Made by a program: the position numbers and the translations under genes. A stretch of DNA of 64,000 bases, taken from Ustilago trichophora. Taxonomy: Eukaryota; Basidiomycota; Ustilaginomycetes; Ustilaginales; Ustilaginaceae. The stretch's first letter is position 1, and each line of letters starts with the position of its first letter. The DNA lies in the NCBI GenBank assembly GCA_900323505.1, contig OOIN01000004.1, positions 310,001 to 374,000 on the forward strand. Direction: 5' to 3'. Shown here one piece after another: positions 10,938 to 20,880 of the stretch. The notes below the pieces were generated by a model, which saw only the letters and a program-made list of their open reading frames with translations, did not search any database and had not been told where the DNA came from.

Positions 10938-12256
10938 ATGGTAAGCACCAACTCACGCGCCAGCACACATTCAATGATCAGCTCCAGATGCTCACACCTG
11001 ACTCCCGCTTGATCTGTCTGCAGTCACTGCAATTTTTAAGCGACAAAGAGACGCACCATTCCCAATCGCATACCGCCCCCGTCATCTCGGTATGCTGGAC
11101 TCGGCCAATATCTTCTTCCTCTCAAGGTATCATCCTCTCCGGAGATTGCAAAGGGAATGTCAAAGGCTTTGAAGCCCAGTCTGCTTTCGCATACGCAGAT
11201 CTGCCAAAAGCGCACTCGAATGCGGTCCACTGCATCACGACTAATGCTGCTGGCACTCAAGCCCTGTCCTCAGCTATTGATGGGACAATCACTCTATGGG
11301 ACCTGACGGTCTTCTCCTCCACATCCGCTGAGAACTTGAATGAGAGCGAAGCGGATGCGGTGTCACAAGAGCCTGTATTGCTTCCTCTGCCTCTTGAAGA
11401 TCCCGGCAAGTTGATTTTGGGTTCCATCGATTCTCTCCCCACTGTGTCAAACGACACAAAGCTCTCCGAGGCGTGGGCGACGGCGCTTCATCCTACCGCG
11501 TCTTTCTTCGCTTCTGTTGGCGCTGGAGCCACCGTATCCCTTCATTCCCTCCCTTCTTCCGAGAACAACTCGTTCGGAACCACACTGACGACGGCAACTC
11601 CACCACCAAGCATCGCAAAGCAAAAGGACTTGTTCGCTCTCTCCCTAGCCTTCCACCCTACCGGCGATCTTCTTGCTATCGGCACCAACGTCGGCACCGT
11701 TCTCCTCTACGCCCTCTCCACATCCTCCTCGAGACCTACGCTACAGCTGGTATGCAACTACGCAGACCACCCATCGCCCATTCGCGCCCTATCCTTCACC
11801 CCCAACCTCCTGCTCGTAGGCTCGGACGACCGCACCATCTCAATACACGACATCAAGCATTTCTCCACACCTTTTACGTCCTCTTCTTCTTCACACCTGC
11901 CTTCTAATGCAGAAGTCAGGCTCGGAGGGACTGTTGCATCATTCTCTGGTCACAAGGGTTGGATCCTTGCGCTTGCCCCAGCACCAAGAGCAGCAGCAGT
12001 AGAAAACGTATTCGCTAGCGTGGCAGCAGATAGGAGCATCAAATTTTGGGATTTGACAGGTGCAACAAAGTCTACACCCGTTTGGAATGGTGGTGAAACA
12101 CAGATGATTAGATCGTTTGCTTTTCAACCAGCGAGAGAGAATGGTAACAATCTAGAGGTGACGACTGGTGGTGGTGCAGCAGCGGCAATGACAAGGTTCG
12201 TGACCGCTAGTGAGGATGGGAAGTTGCGATGGTATAGAGGTGCTGGACTTGGTTAG
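10938..12256 (+). CDS. SKI8: WD40 protein SKI8 (WDR61 family)
   Basis: SKI8 is the WD40 subunit of the cytoplasmic SKI complex, which feeds RNA to the exosome; related proteins also work with PAF1 and in meiotic recombination. Exon 1 appears to contribute only the start codon (10938-10940, ATG|GTAAGC). Exon 2 (11024-12256, after CTGCAG) carries the rest, for 411 residues in total. WD-type units recur, with ILSGDCKGNVKGFE, AIDGTITLWDL, FHPTGDLLAIGTNVGTVLLY, GSDDRTISIHDI, FSGHKGWILALA and SVAADRSIKFWDL. The C-terminal SEDGKLRWYRGAG closely resembles the Ski8/WDR61 end. Without the splice the frame would need a start far upstream in a region with no similarity. The exact start is inferred; the family is well supported. 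Confidence 0.88.
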
Positions 12257-12343
12257 ATTAGATGCAATTGAGATCTGTGTCAGAGTATAATGTGATGTGA
12301 ATGCATGTGCGAGCGAAAATGTGTGTACAGGTGATGAGAGGGT

Positions 12344-15300
12344 CTACCAACTTCCATCCTCAGATAAGCGCTCCACGCCTTCTTCCAGAGATGCGTCTGC
12401 GGCTTCTTGTTCAACCTCTATTTCCTCGTCATCATCATTATCATCATCCGACCAGTCGTCAGGGAACATCGTCCGCGCGTCGAAATTTCGTCTCAATCTG
12501 CCGCCAACTTGATCGAAGCATCGGAAATACTCTCCCAGCCCTCTCAATTGCAGCATTTTGTGCAAAGAGGTTCCCAACACTCTACCTTCCTCGACGACTT
12601 CACCCTCCTTATCGCCGGGCTGATGGTTTTGCGGGGTGCCATAGATCCAGATTGGGCCGTGGATGGGTTCAACATTGACCTCTGCCACGTAGCGACGTGT
12701 TCCGTCGGCTACTTGGGAGTGATAGAATGGTTGATGTCTGCCCCCGCGTCGTGGTAGAGGTGGCGTGGTTGAGGTTGGAGAGGTAGAAGGTTGGGAGGAA
12801 GATTGCGGTGCGGGGAGACGGTCTACGCCCATGTTGACGATCCAGTCCTCCGGAGCGGCACAATACGGGTCCCAGCCAAGAATGCTCCCCACATATCGAT
12901 AGGTGCGATGCCGGAAAATCGTACCCACTCGATAGCCTACTAGATCTTCTTGAGCCTCTAGCTGATCGTCTTGATCATTTGCAGTTTCGGGCTCTGCACC
13001 TGCTCGATGTCGTAATCTCCTTCTAGACCCAGAGCCAACTCTTCTATTGACCCTCGGCTTCTCCGCATCCTTGGCCCTTACGGCCTGAAGCATTCTAGCC
13101 AAGATGATGCGTACGCTCGGATTCGTCACGATACCCGTGGTCGCACTTTTCCCGTTCCTCGCCGCATGGATCGTGAACGCCTCCCCTTCCTCGTCGCCAC
13201 TCGACTCGCTTCCTTCATCCTCATCTTCTCTGCGTTCCACACCCAAGAAATCCCTCTCGATCACCTCAACATCGAGCATAAAGTAGCTCTGCAAAAATCC
13301 TGCGATCCAGTCCACCTCACGTGCATTGACGTGCGTGCTGAGCCTGAGGAACGCGTTGACGGCGGCATACTTGGCAGCTTGCTGCTCGTGCTCGGACCAA
13401 CTATCTGCTCGACGGTAGAGGTTGTCCCGAGTTCGGGTCCAATCGTTGTCGTGTGCTCGGTAATGCATCCACTGCCGGAATCGAGCTGCTGACGGAAGTG
13501 CTGGCTGGACCCAACTTTCTGGTACCATATTAAGGGTCCGCATCGATTCGGCTCTCCAGGTCTGGACGATGCGCCAGGTTGTCTCGTCTTCCGCCAAAGT
13601 TTCTCCATACTCGAGTGCCGCTGAAACATGAGCCGAAATCGCCTCGTGCTCGTCTGGGTCAGTTCGACCGTGGAAAGAGCTAAGAAAGGCATGATCCACC
13701 CGGACCAACTGCGACCACTGCAACTCGAGCCGTGCCGATCGTCTCCCAATCTCCATATTGCGAATGGCGCTCCTCGCTTGACCCACAGGATGTGTATTCC
13801 TGGGCGTAATCTGGGCCCGCTGAACACTGGTCAAGATGTTTCTCGCCGCCCTCTGCACCATGCTGTCCGGCTGCGCGGGTCGCCAAAAGTCGTCTGAAGG
13901 TGGAATTCCCATCCTGCTAGTCCATTCGGCCAAATCGGCCCGATCGAGGATAGGCGGACGCTGCTGAAGCCAGGAAGCACGTCTTGCAAACGCGTCTGTC
14001 GCTGTCGGCTCATGAGCGTCGTATGCTACGGTGGTGTACTCGCAGACGTCGAGCCAGAAGAGTGCTTGAGGTGCCGAAGAAAGTGTATCGTCTGGTCCCG
14101 GCAACGGTGCTTCAGGATCTGCCATGACGAACGCCAGGATGCGCATGGGGAAGTTGCACAGCGATGCACGAAGGCCAAGACGATTTGCAATGCCACAAAA
14201 GATGAGGGTCAGGCTGAGGGGTAGCGTCTCGCGATTGGTAGTAAAGCAGTGATGGAGGAAATGATTGTCGAGGTCGGAAAAGAGATCGTCTCGGGCACCA
14301 CGGAAGCCGTGGTCCGCTAGGAAGTCGCAGATGGAGGTGGCCATCTCTTTGGCGTCTTCCAGTGTCGTCGGCTTGTCTTCTGGCGATTCCGTGGTTGTGG
14401 AGAAGCGCTGCTGAAGGTAGAGATCGCAAGCTGCGGCTAGAACATCAAGTTGAGATTCAACATACGTAGCCTCACCCCCACGGAACATTGTGAGCAGGGA
14501 CACGGCGGTTTCGGTCGGGGAAGGCACGAAACGATGGCCCGAAGGCATCGAGGACTCGGGCGGAGTGCCGGTAGCACGTTGGGATAACTCGCTCATCCGT
14601 TGCATGGCTTCTCGCCGTTGCAAGTGTTCGAGCATCTCCCGGGCATGATGCAAGATGACGAGATGGTGAGTCTCAGACCGCAAGGTTGTGGGTTGATGAG
14701 CCTGGTATGCGTTCAAACGGTAGCTTCCGTAGTCGTAAGCCAAAGGATCTATCCCTCTACAGTGGTCACCTGTACGCCGAGACGCAGCTGCCGCGGTGTC
14801 GGTGAACGCGCGTCCATCGCTACTTGAAGACGGGCAGCTGCTCTGCGCTTCGACGATGGCTGTCAGGACATCTTTGGCGTCGTTGCCAATTCGAAAGGCC
14901 AGCGATGAAATCGTCGGAATCCGATCATGTGTTGCCTCGACCTGTCGGTAGAGTGTGTCAAGTACTTGTTGATCGATGTGAATGCGTTCGAGAAAGAGGC
15001 GGTAGAAGTCGAGCTTCGGATGTGCCTCGGTAGCACTCTGTGGAGGGACAAGCTGCAAGTAGCGGAATGGCGATTTGGGAGATGGTGCTATTGGCAGATG
15101 CTCCTCAGCTACGGATCTTCGAGCATGCTCTTGCAAATGCTTTAGTTTCTTGTTCCTCCTCCAATCCTGGGTGCCTCGAGCTGCTTCTCGTTGCGCATCG
15201 CCTGTGGACCATCGTAAAAGATATGGCAGCTCCCATAGCGATGGCGCGGTAGCTATCCTGTAAAACGTGGTACTAACTTGCAAAGCGTTACCGAGTGATC

Positions 15301-15358
15301 GTGCGTCGAGATACGAAAATATCTGGAGGACGACTTCGTCAGGTAGGACAATGGTCAT
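12344..15358 (-). CDS. F-box protein with SirB1-like and YccV/HspQ-like domains (FBXO21 type)
   Basis: This is probably the substrate-recognition subunit of an SCF ubiquitin ligase. I start at the ATG at 15358 (MTIVLPDEV, 1004 residues); the longer frame begins with GTG. The F-box is at about residues 4-50 (LPDEVVLQIFSYLDARSLGN). A SirB1/transglutaminase-like core lies at about 295-430, with LFSDLDNHFLHHC, a stretch on NRLGLRAS, and FPMRILAFV. A hemimethylated-DNA-binding YccV/HspQ-like domain lies at about 800-950 (VGYRVGTIFRHRTYRYVG, GWDPYC, then PFYHSQVADGTRRYVAE). The order F-box, SirB1, YccV is that of animal FBXO21. An acidic tail (DDDNDDDEE) closes the protein. The cellular substrate is unknown. 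Confidence 0.88.
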   Translation of the reverse strand: MTIVLPDEVVLQIFSYLDARSLGNALQVSTTFYRIATAPSLWELPYLLRWSTGDAQREAARGTQDWRRNKKLKHLQEHARRSVAEEHLPIAPSPKSPFRYLQLVPPQSATEAHPKLDFYRLFLERIHIDQQVLDTLYRQVEATHDRIPTISSLAFRIGNDAKDVLTAIVEAQSSCPSSSSDGRAFTDTAAAASRRTGDHCRGIDPLAYDYGSYRLNAYQAHQPTTLRSETHHLVILHHAREMLEHLQRREAMQRMSELSQRATGTPPESSMPSGHRFVPSPTETAVSLLTMFRGGEATYVESQLDVLAAACDLYLQQRFSTTTESPEDKPTTLEDAKEMATSICDFLADHGFRGARDDLFSDLDNHFLHHCFTTNRETLPLSLTLIFCGIANRLGLRASLCNFPMRILAFVMADPEAPLPGPDDTLSSAPQALFWLDVCEYTTVAYDAHEPTATDAFARRASWLQQRPPILDRADLAEWTSRMGIPPSDDFWRPAQPDSMVQRAARNILTSVQRAQITPRNTHPVGQARSAIRNMEIGRRSARLELQWSQLVRVDHAFLSSFHGRTDPDEHEAISAHVSAALEYGETLAEDETTWRIVQTWRAESMRTLNMVPESWVQPALPSAARFRQWMHYRAHDNDWTRTRDNLYRRADSWSEHEQQAAKYAAVNAFLRLSTHVNAREVDWIAGFLQSYFMLDVEVIERDFLGVERREDEDEGSESSGDEEGEAFTIHAARNGKSATTGIVTNPSVRIILARMLQAVRAKDAEKPRVNRRVGSGSRRRLRHRAGAEPETANDQDDQLEAQEDLVGYRVGTIFRHRTYRYVGSILGWDPYCAAPEDWIVNMGVDRLPAPQSSSQPSTSPTSTTPPLPRRGGRHQPFYHSQVADGTRRYVAEVNVEPIHGPIWIYGTPQNHQPGDKEGEVVEEGRVLGTSLHKMLQLRGLGEYFRCFDQVGGRLRRNFDARTMFPDDWSDDDNDDDEEIEVEQEAADASLEEGVERLSEDGSW

Positions 15359-16048
15359 GATGAACCGCCTGCTGAGCACTCTACGGCTTTATTAAGTGGC
15401 TGCGTAGCATCGATCCCTGGTGGCGACTCGGGTTGTCGTTGATATGGCACCCTTCTAAGATCGTAACATTGGATGGTAGACCGTGTGGACAGTCGCTTTG
15501 GGGGTAGTAGTGATGAGCGTACTTCCAAGTGTCTACCTGGTCCCGGACATTGGCACTGGGAAAGATAGCCGCGCCCCATTGCGGGGTTGAACCTCCACAA
15601 CCCAAAAGATACGGCAACTGGACAGAGGAAGCGAGAAGAGATGTCGGCCGGCAAAGATATTCGACTTTGCTGAAATTGGACCCTGAATGAGAACCCAAAA
15701 AAGTGAGTTTTTGGTCGTCCATCATCTGGGTGACCTTGAGCTCGCTTATGCATGAATTGGAGCTCCGATCGTGTCGCATGAATCAAGTGTGTCCCCTAGA
15801 CGGTCGTATGGGTGACCAGCTCCGTACTAGGTCACCCAGACGACCAAATCGCGTCTTTCTCAGGCTGTTCGGATCCGAGCAATCAATGTTGTTTTCGTCA
15901 ACTTGAAAGTGTAGTACTACCATCATATTTATAACCTTGCAAACCCTAATCTATTGTTCATGGTTGTACGAGGCTGTTCCGGTGCCATCAAGGAGTGTAT
16001 GTGAAGTCAGGAACACCAATTAATGCATGCCAAGCAAACAACTCCTGG

Positions 16049-16123
16049 CTGTTCCTGATCATGACGAGCGCTACTGTTCCTGATCATGACAAGCACTACT
16101 GTTCCTGATCACGACGAGCACTA
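16049..16123. repeat. 25-bp tandem repeat, three copies
   Basis: Three adjacent units start at 16049, 16074 and 16099, each opening CTGTTCCTGATCA. They differ from each other at only a few positions. Each contains TGATCA. Confidence 0.9.
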
Positions 16124-16225
16124 CTAACATCACATTGATTGGTGTATCATTGATATCAGCCACTGAATTCCCAATTTGATGGTGAGAAATGATGAATAAT
16201 CACACAGATGCATCACAGGCCATCA

Positions 16226-16241
16226 CGTGCAAATTTGCACG
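16226..16241. promoter_or_regulatory. 16-bp perfect palindrome upstream of NOB1
   Basis: CGTGCAAATTTGCACG reads the same on both strands, and its left edge overlaps a CACGTG E-box-like hexamer (16224-16229). It lies about 320 bp upstream of the NOB1 ATG. A dimeric regulator site is possible, but no factor can be named. Confidence 0.35.
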
Positions 16242-16560
16242 ACCCAAACGATGCTCTTAACCACCACCATCTATCCATCGTCTGGGTTGCCTCCTGCAGT
16301 CCAGACAATCACCCATACGACGAACGGCCAAAACCTCCCTAAAGATAATAAATTTTAGAGAAAATGAAATTCGCCATCCACACTTTGCCGGAAGAAAAGG
16401 AAAAAAAAAACAAAAGTGGGAAAAGCTTCTAAATTTTTTGAGAAAGACGAGAAGTGTACATCCTCACTCTCCTGCTGCCATCCCATCCTTCTTCACCATC
16501 ATCTTGATCACCAATTCTCAACCATCAACATATAACACCGACCACACGCACACACTCACC

Positions 16561-18390
16561 ATGTCGACCTGGGCTGCAATGGCAGCAGCTGGCGCCAAAG
16601 CCCCGGCCCCTGCTCCAAAAGATGACGCCACAGACGCTACCGAATCCTCCAACGCAGCTGCTTCCACCTCAGCTTCTGTCGTTGGTGATGACTCTGCATC
16701 CCAGGCTGGCGTCAGAACCAAAAAGCCTCGCATCGACACACTCATCCTCGACGCAGGTGCTCTCATCATGCGTGCGCCACTCGACGGCCTCGCTTCCGAA
16801 TACTACATCCCACCTCGCGTTATCGAGGAGATCAAACACGCTTCGGCTCGCGAGTATCTTGATTCTCTGCGACTTCGACCCGACTTCAAGCTCCACATTG
16901 TACAGCCTGGTCCCGCCAGCATGGTCGCTGTGTCCGAATTCGCCAAGAAAACAGGTGACATTGGAGTGCTGTCGACCCAGGATTTGGAAGTGATTGCTCT
17001 TACATACGAGAGGGAGGTGCACAGGCATGGCATCAAACGTATCCGAAGCAGCCCAGATGGAAAGAGGGGAGAGACATCTGCTCCCGCTAAACCTTCCGGT
17101 GACAGCAATAACCAGGTTTCCTCTTCCACTTCGGCCTCCACATCGACTGATCCGAAGGCAGCCCGCCAGGCCGCTATCGAGAAGAAACGCCAGCAAAAGG
17201 CAGAGGCGAAACAAAAGAAGCTCGAACAAGAGGCCGCCGCACAAGGTCTCACCGTTGATCAGCTTGTCGCCCAGCGCATCAAAGAAAACCGTGAAAAGAA
17301 GGCGGCCAAGAAGCAGGCCAAGGTCACTGCCGTCGAGCAGGAGAAACAAGCACCACCCGCCGAGGAACCTATTGGAGCCAGTGCTGAGGAGGAGGCAGCG
17401 ACCTCACAGACCCAGCCCGGTCCCGAACAGGGATGGATCGAAGAGGGAGATTTCACTGACGAAGAGTCAGAGGAAGAAGGCGATGGCGCCTGGATCACAC
17501 CGGACAATGTTCAAAAAGCCAAAAACTTGAGTATGGGTTTTGTCTCTGACAGCCGCATGCCTGGCTGGAAGTACTCTGAAGAGGCCAAAGACGACATACC
17601 CGAACCCGCCGAGCTCCTCGAACCGGAAGAGCCTCTCGAAGAAGGTTGGTCTCGCGTCGAGTCCAAAGCCAAGCAGCAACAGCAGCACAACTCTCGCTCG
17701 CACGTCTCGCGCGATTTCAATGATCCTTCCATCCAATCGCGACCTAGCCTCTCCTGGGATGCTATGGGAAACACCTCTGAAGGAGGCCACATGACTGTTG
17801 CGTGCATTACTGGTGATTTTGCCGTCCAGAACGTTCTTCTTCAGATGGGACTCTCGCTCGTCGGGGTGCACGGCTCGCGTGTTCGAGCGGTGAAATCCTT
17901 TGTCTTGCGCTGTCACGCCTGTATGAAGGTGTGCAAGGATATGGAGAAGAAGTTCTGCCCCGTCTGTGGCAATGCCACTCTCACCAAGGTCGCAGTCACC
18001 GTCGACGACACTGCAAAGGGAGGTTTTCAACTCCATCTCAAAAAGAATTATCGCTTCAACCTACGCGGTACCAAATATTCCATCCCTGCACCCAAGCCAG
18101 GTTCCGCTTCTGGAGGCAAAACAGGTGGTTCGGGTCTCATCTTGCGAGAGGATCAGCTCGAATGGCAACGTGCCCTTGCGAAAGAGGCCAGCAGGAAGAG
18201 AAAAGAGGAGAGGGCGCTCGAGAAGGCTATGCGTGCGGGTAAGGACTCCTTGTCGGTTAGATACGAAGAGGCCTGGGATACCGGGGATATCTTTTTGGGT
18301 AGTCAGTTTGCTTCGAGGGATAAGAGCAATTTGCCCGTCATTGGTCACGGTAGGAAGAACCCAAATGCAAACCGTCGCACTCGAAAGTAG
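16561..18390 (+). CDS. NOB1: NOB1, 20S pre-rRNA D-site endonuclease
   Basis: NOB1 makes the final cytoplasmic cut that turns 20S pre-rRNA into 18S rRNA. The single exon from the ATG at 16561 encodes 609 residues; the upstream in-frame extension starts only with TTG. A PIN domain covers about residues 57-160. It carries the conserved Asp of LILDAGALI (residue 64), then YYIPPRVIEEIKHASAREYLD and later TGDIGVLSTQDLEVIALT. A charged Lys/Glu/Ala-rich linker follows. Next come ITGDFAVQNVLLQMGLSLV and a zinc ribbon at about 450-475 with paired CxxC motifs (CHAC and CPVCGN). The C-terminal segment contains NYRFNLRGTKYSIP, GLILREDQLEW and a basic end. All landmarks of the family are present. Confidence 0.95.
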   Translation: MSTWAAMAAAGAKAPAPAPKDDATDATESSNAAASTSASVVGDDSASQAGVRTKKPRIDTLILDAGALIMRAPLDGLASEYYIPPRVIEEIKHASAREYLDSLRLRPDFKLHIVQPGPASMVAVSEFAKKTGDIGVLSTQDLEVIALTYEREVHRHGIKRIRSSPDGKRGETSAPAKPSGDSNNQVSSSTSASTSTDPKAARQAAIEKKRQQKAEAKQKKLEQEAAAQGLTVDQLVAQRIKENREKKAAKKQAKVTAVEQEKQAPPAEEPIGASAEEEAATSQTQPGPEQGWIEEGDFTDEESEEEGDGAWITPDNVQKAKNLSMGFVSDSRMPGWKYSEEAKDDIPEPAELLEPEEPLEEGWSRVESKAKQQQQHNSRSHVSRDFNDPSIQSRPSLSWDAMGNTSEGGHMTVACITGDFAVQNVLLQMGLSLVGVHGSRVRAVKSFVLRCHACMKVCKDMEKKFCPVCGNATLTKVAVTVDDTAKGGFQLHLKKNYRFNLRGTKYSIPAPKPGSASGGKTGGSGLILREDQLEWQRALAKEASRKRKEERALEKAMRAGKDSLSVRYEEAWDTGDIFLGSQFASRDKSNLPVIGHGRKNPNANRRTRK

Positions 18391-18545
18391 AAATTTTGTT
18401 TTTATGCTTCATAACTGTACTCGTACCCTTGTCATTTCCGATTTATTGTTCAGACATTTTCACGCTGATAAGACTTGGCTTGTGGGTATCTAGATTTGTT
18501 TGTTAGATGAGCAAAGTGTGTCATGGTTAGGTTGATAAAAGAGGA

Positions 18546-20501
18546 TCATGTTGCGGAGTTAAGTCGGCTCTTTCGTTTGGGTCGACTCTTTATCCGTTCA
18601 GCCAGGGTTGCTCCCGAATCACCTTCAGCCTTGACCTCGATTCTTGAGAGAGACTGGGGCACGAGTTCAGGAATTGCCATCCGAGGAGGCGAGTGCACAG
18701 CCTGCAACTCTTCTTCCTCACCTTCCTTTTTTACACTTTGACTTGGCGGCGGCATCGGATGACCCAACTCCTCCATCTTCTCATTGACCCAAAACCCACC
18801 CTCCAACCCCACCTTTTCGCCCTTCTCCTCCTTCTTCATTGCGCTGTTATAATTGGCGAAAGACCTCAGATCGGCTGTGAAAAGCACGCTATGTGCCCAA
18901 CCCGCATACTCCCCCCACAGCTCTCGGAAATAAGCTGCGATCTCTTCATACTTTTTAGTCCTTAAACGATACCACTTTTCGGCAAACTGAAACACGTGTC
19001 TGTCCACGGGAATGCTCGAGGCCTGATCCAGGGACATGAGAAGGATACAGTCCGCCACTTTGGGACCAACGCCGGGAAATTGGATGAGTTCTTGACGGGC
19101 AGAGTGGTAAGGCATCGCGCGTAGATGTTGCAGGTACGAACGGACTGATTCGAAGGTTGGCTCGGCTGCGTCTTCTGGAGCGACAGATGATGCAGAGGTG
19201 GCATCGGAAGATGTGCGATCTCCGGTGGAGGCGGTGGAAGAGTTGCGGCTGGAACGAGAGCTTGTTCGTCGAACCCGCTTCTTGGACCTGGGTGAATCTT
19301 CGGCTTGCTCTTCATCTTTGGCGGCTCCATTCGTCGCAGGTACAGACAGACCGGAGAACTGGCCGTGTACGAGCTTGTCGTCGTCCTCAGCCTTGATCCC
19401 GTACAACCAATGCGATTCGTCCAAATGCTGAGCAACCTTGTCTACGCCATTCAGCCGTCCAGCTATCTGCTTCTGTCCGTGCTTCTCGCAAAGCATCTGA
19501 GCGGTCTTGGCCAGATATTTTGCTCGGTATCCAAACCCAAGCTCGCGCAGCTTCTCTTCCACGCCAGGCTTTGCCAAAGCCTCAGGTGGCGGAAAAGGGT
19601 GAAATGCTATCTTCACTTCTCCCTGCTCCACGTCCTGCTGCTTGCTCGGCGACATCTCACTCCCATCTTCCTGCTTGCCTCTGATTTCAGCCTCGAGGGA
19701 TGTCGGTGGCGCTGCGTACGAGTGCTCAAGCAGAGCAGGCGAGAAATGCGTGCACAGATTCTGCACCATCTGACCTATTCTGGCAATGTTGTTGTTCGAG
19801 CTGCAGACAAAGGCGCAAAGGCACTCCCAGGGGTCTTGACGGAGCATGCGGAGGCCAGTGAAGCGGGTTGCGAATCTGGCGAATACCGGGTCCTTTGCTT
19901 CCCATTCCGCATAGAGAGCCTCCAAGGGAACGTCGAGATTGAGGTAGTCATTGAGCCAGCGTTCTGTTTCCATGCTCGCTGCCGCATCATGATTGCTGTC
20001 GATGGAGCGAGAGGGAGGTAGCAGTGTCCGATGATACAAGAAGCCCCGGTGCTCGTCCTGCCTCAGTAGAACGACACGATCGGCAAGACAGAGCGACCAC
20101 TCAATCTGCTCCTCCCAGGCCTTATTGCTGCTGCTTCCTTCATTACGTGGTTCCCAGATCTTGTTACAGCGCCAACGGAAAGCTTGCCCACACTTGTTGG
20201 ATACTGTCAGCGGTAGTAAGATCTGCGAAGGTGCTGCTCGAAGGGCCGCGTAGCCCGGTGGCGGCCGCGGACCGAAAAAGTCGGCATCGTCTGGGTCGTC
20301 TTGTGCGTATGCATCGCGCTTATCGAGCTTGTGCGTAAATGCGGCCATGATAGAGGAGGGCCTATTGGGAAGCAGCACCGGTGTTGAAATTGGCCTTAAC
20401 AATCCGAATAAAACTGGAGCCGTCGGGCGAGGACCGGGAAGAAGATGGCTCGAAAGACGCCGAGTGTGCAGAGAGCGAACTAATATCGCCAAGCTTCGCA
20501 T
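18546..20501 (-). CDS. OGG1: 8-oxoguanine DNA glycosylase/AP lyase OGG1
   Basis: OGG1 removes 8-oxoguanine from DNA in base excision repair. The single exon from the ATG at 20501 encodes 651 residues. An N-terminal OGG domain contains TVSNKCGQAFRWR and later RMLRQDPWECLCAFVCSSNNN. A helix-hairpin-helix-GPD segment follows, with LIQFPGVGPKVADCILLMS (the Lys, near residue 480, matches the catalytic lysine) and SSIPVDRHVFQ (its Asp, near 500, matches the catalytic aspartate). A Ser/Arg-rich insert of roughly 70 residues separates the two parts, and the C-terminus is long and basic (KSRPKRKSRL). The first 40 residues are Arg-rich and lack acidic residues, like a mitochondrial targeting peptide. 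A second ATG at residue 52 would give a form without it. Confidence 0.94.
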   Translation of the reverse strand: MRSLAILVRSLHTRRLSSHLLPGPRPTAPVLFGLLRPISTPVLLPNRPSSIMAAFTHKLDKRDAYAQDDPDDADFFGPRPPPGYAALRAAPSQILLPLTVSNKCGQAFRWRCNKIWEPRNEGSSSNKAWEEQIEWSLCLADRVVLLRQDEHRGFLYHRTLLPPSRSIDSNHDAAASMETERWLNDYLNLDVPLEALYAEWEAKDPVFARFATRFTGLRMLRQDPWECLCAFVCSSNNNIARIGQMVQNLCTHFSPALLEHSYAAPPTSLEAEIRGKQEDGSEMSPSKQQDVEQGEVKIAFHPFPPPEALAKPGVEEKLRELGFGYRAKYLAKTAQMLCEKHGQKQIAGRLNGVDKVAQHLDESHWLYGIKAEDDDKLVHGQFSGLSVPATNGAAKDEEQAEDSPRSKKRVRRTSSRSSRNSSTASTGDRTSSDATSASSVAPEDAAEPTFESVRSYLQHLRAMPYHSARQELIQFPGVGPKVADCILLMSLDQASSIPVDRHVFQFAEKWYRLRTKKYEEIAAYFRELWGEYAGWAHSVLFTADLRSFANYNSAMKKEEKGEKVGLEGGFWVNEKMEELGHPMPPPSQSVKKEGEEEELQAVHSPPRMAIPELVPQSLSRIEVKAEGDSGATLAERIKSRPKRKSRLNSAT

Positions 20502-20880
20502 GCGTATTCGAAAGATGTAGGGAAGTACAGTTAGTCTGGTCCAGCCAGTCTACAGTAGCGGTGGGTATTGTGAGAAGAAGTAGGGTACAGATGGATAGCC
20601 GCCTGCATCTCTAAAGTGTGGCAAATGCAGGATTCGAGAAGCGGAATTCGGTGAGAGGGCCGCGGACCCTTTTTTCAAAGATGTTACATCTTCGCTTTCC
20701 TGACGAACCAAAAAAAAAGGCCGAGTTCCGCATTTTGACAGGTTGCGGATTTCTCCACTCGCGACTTTGACAGCAATGGCCTTCCAACACAACACTTCAT
20801 CTCTGTCCTCCATACCTCGTCGATTCACCATTTATATTAGCGCTCCGTGGCAGGTTTCGGTCAGATAGGCGAGCTTCAGC
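20502..20880. promoter_or_regulatory. divergent intergenic region between OGG1 and GLE1
   Basis: The 379-bp region separates two divergent genes and should hold both promoters. An A9 run lies near 20710. No specific element is recognised. Confidence 0.5.

Larger units (their letters stand above)
15359..16560. other. 1.2-kb intergenic region upstream of the F-box gene and NOB1
   Basis: The flanking genes diverge from here. It contains a 25-bp triple repeat (16049-16123) and a 16-bp palindrome (16226-16241), listed separately. The segment from about 16340 is A-rich, then pyrimidine-rich up to the NOB1 start. Overlapping minus frames near 15355-15786 do not look like protein. Confidence 0.5.
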
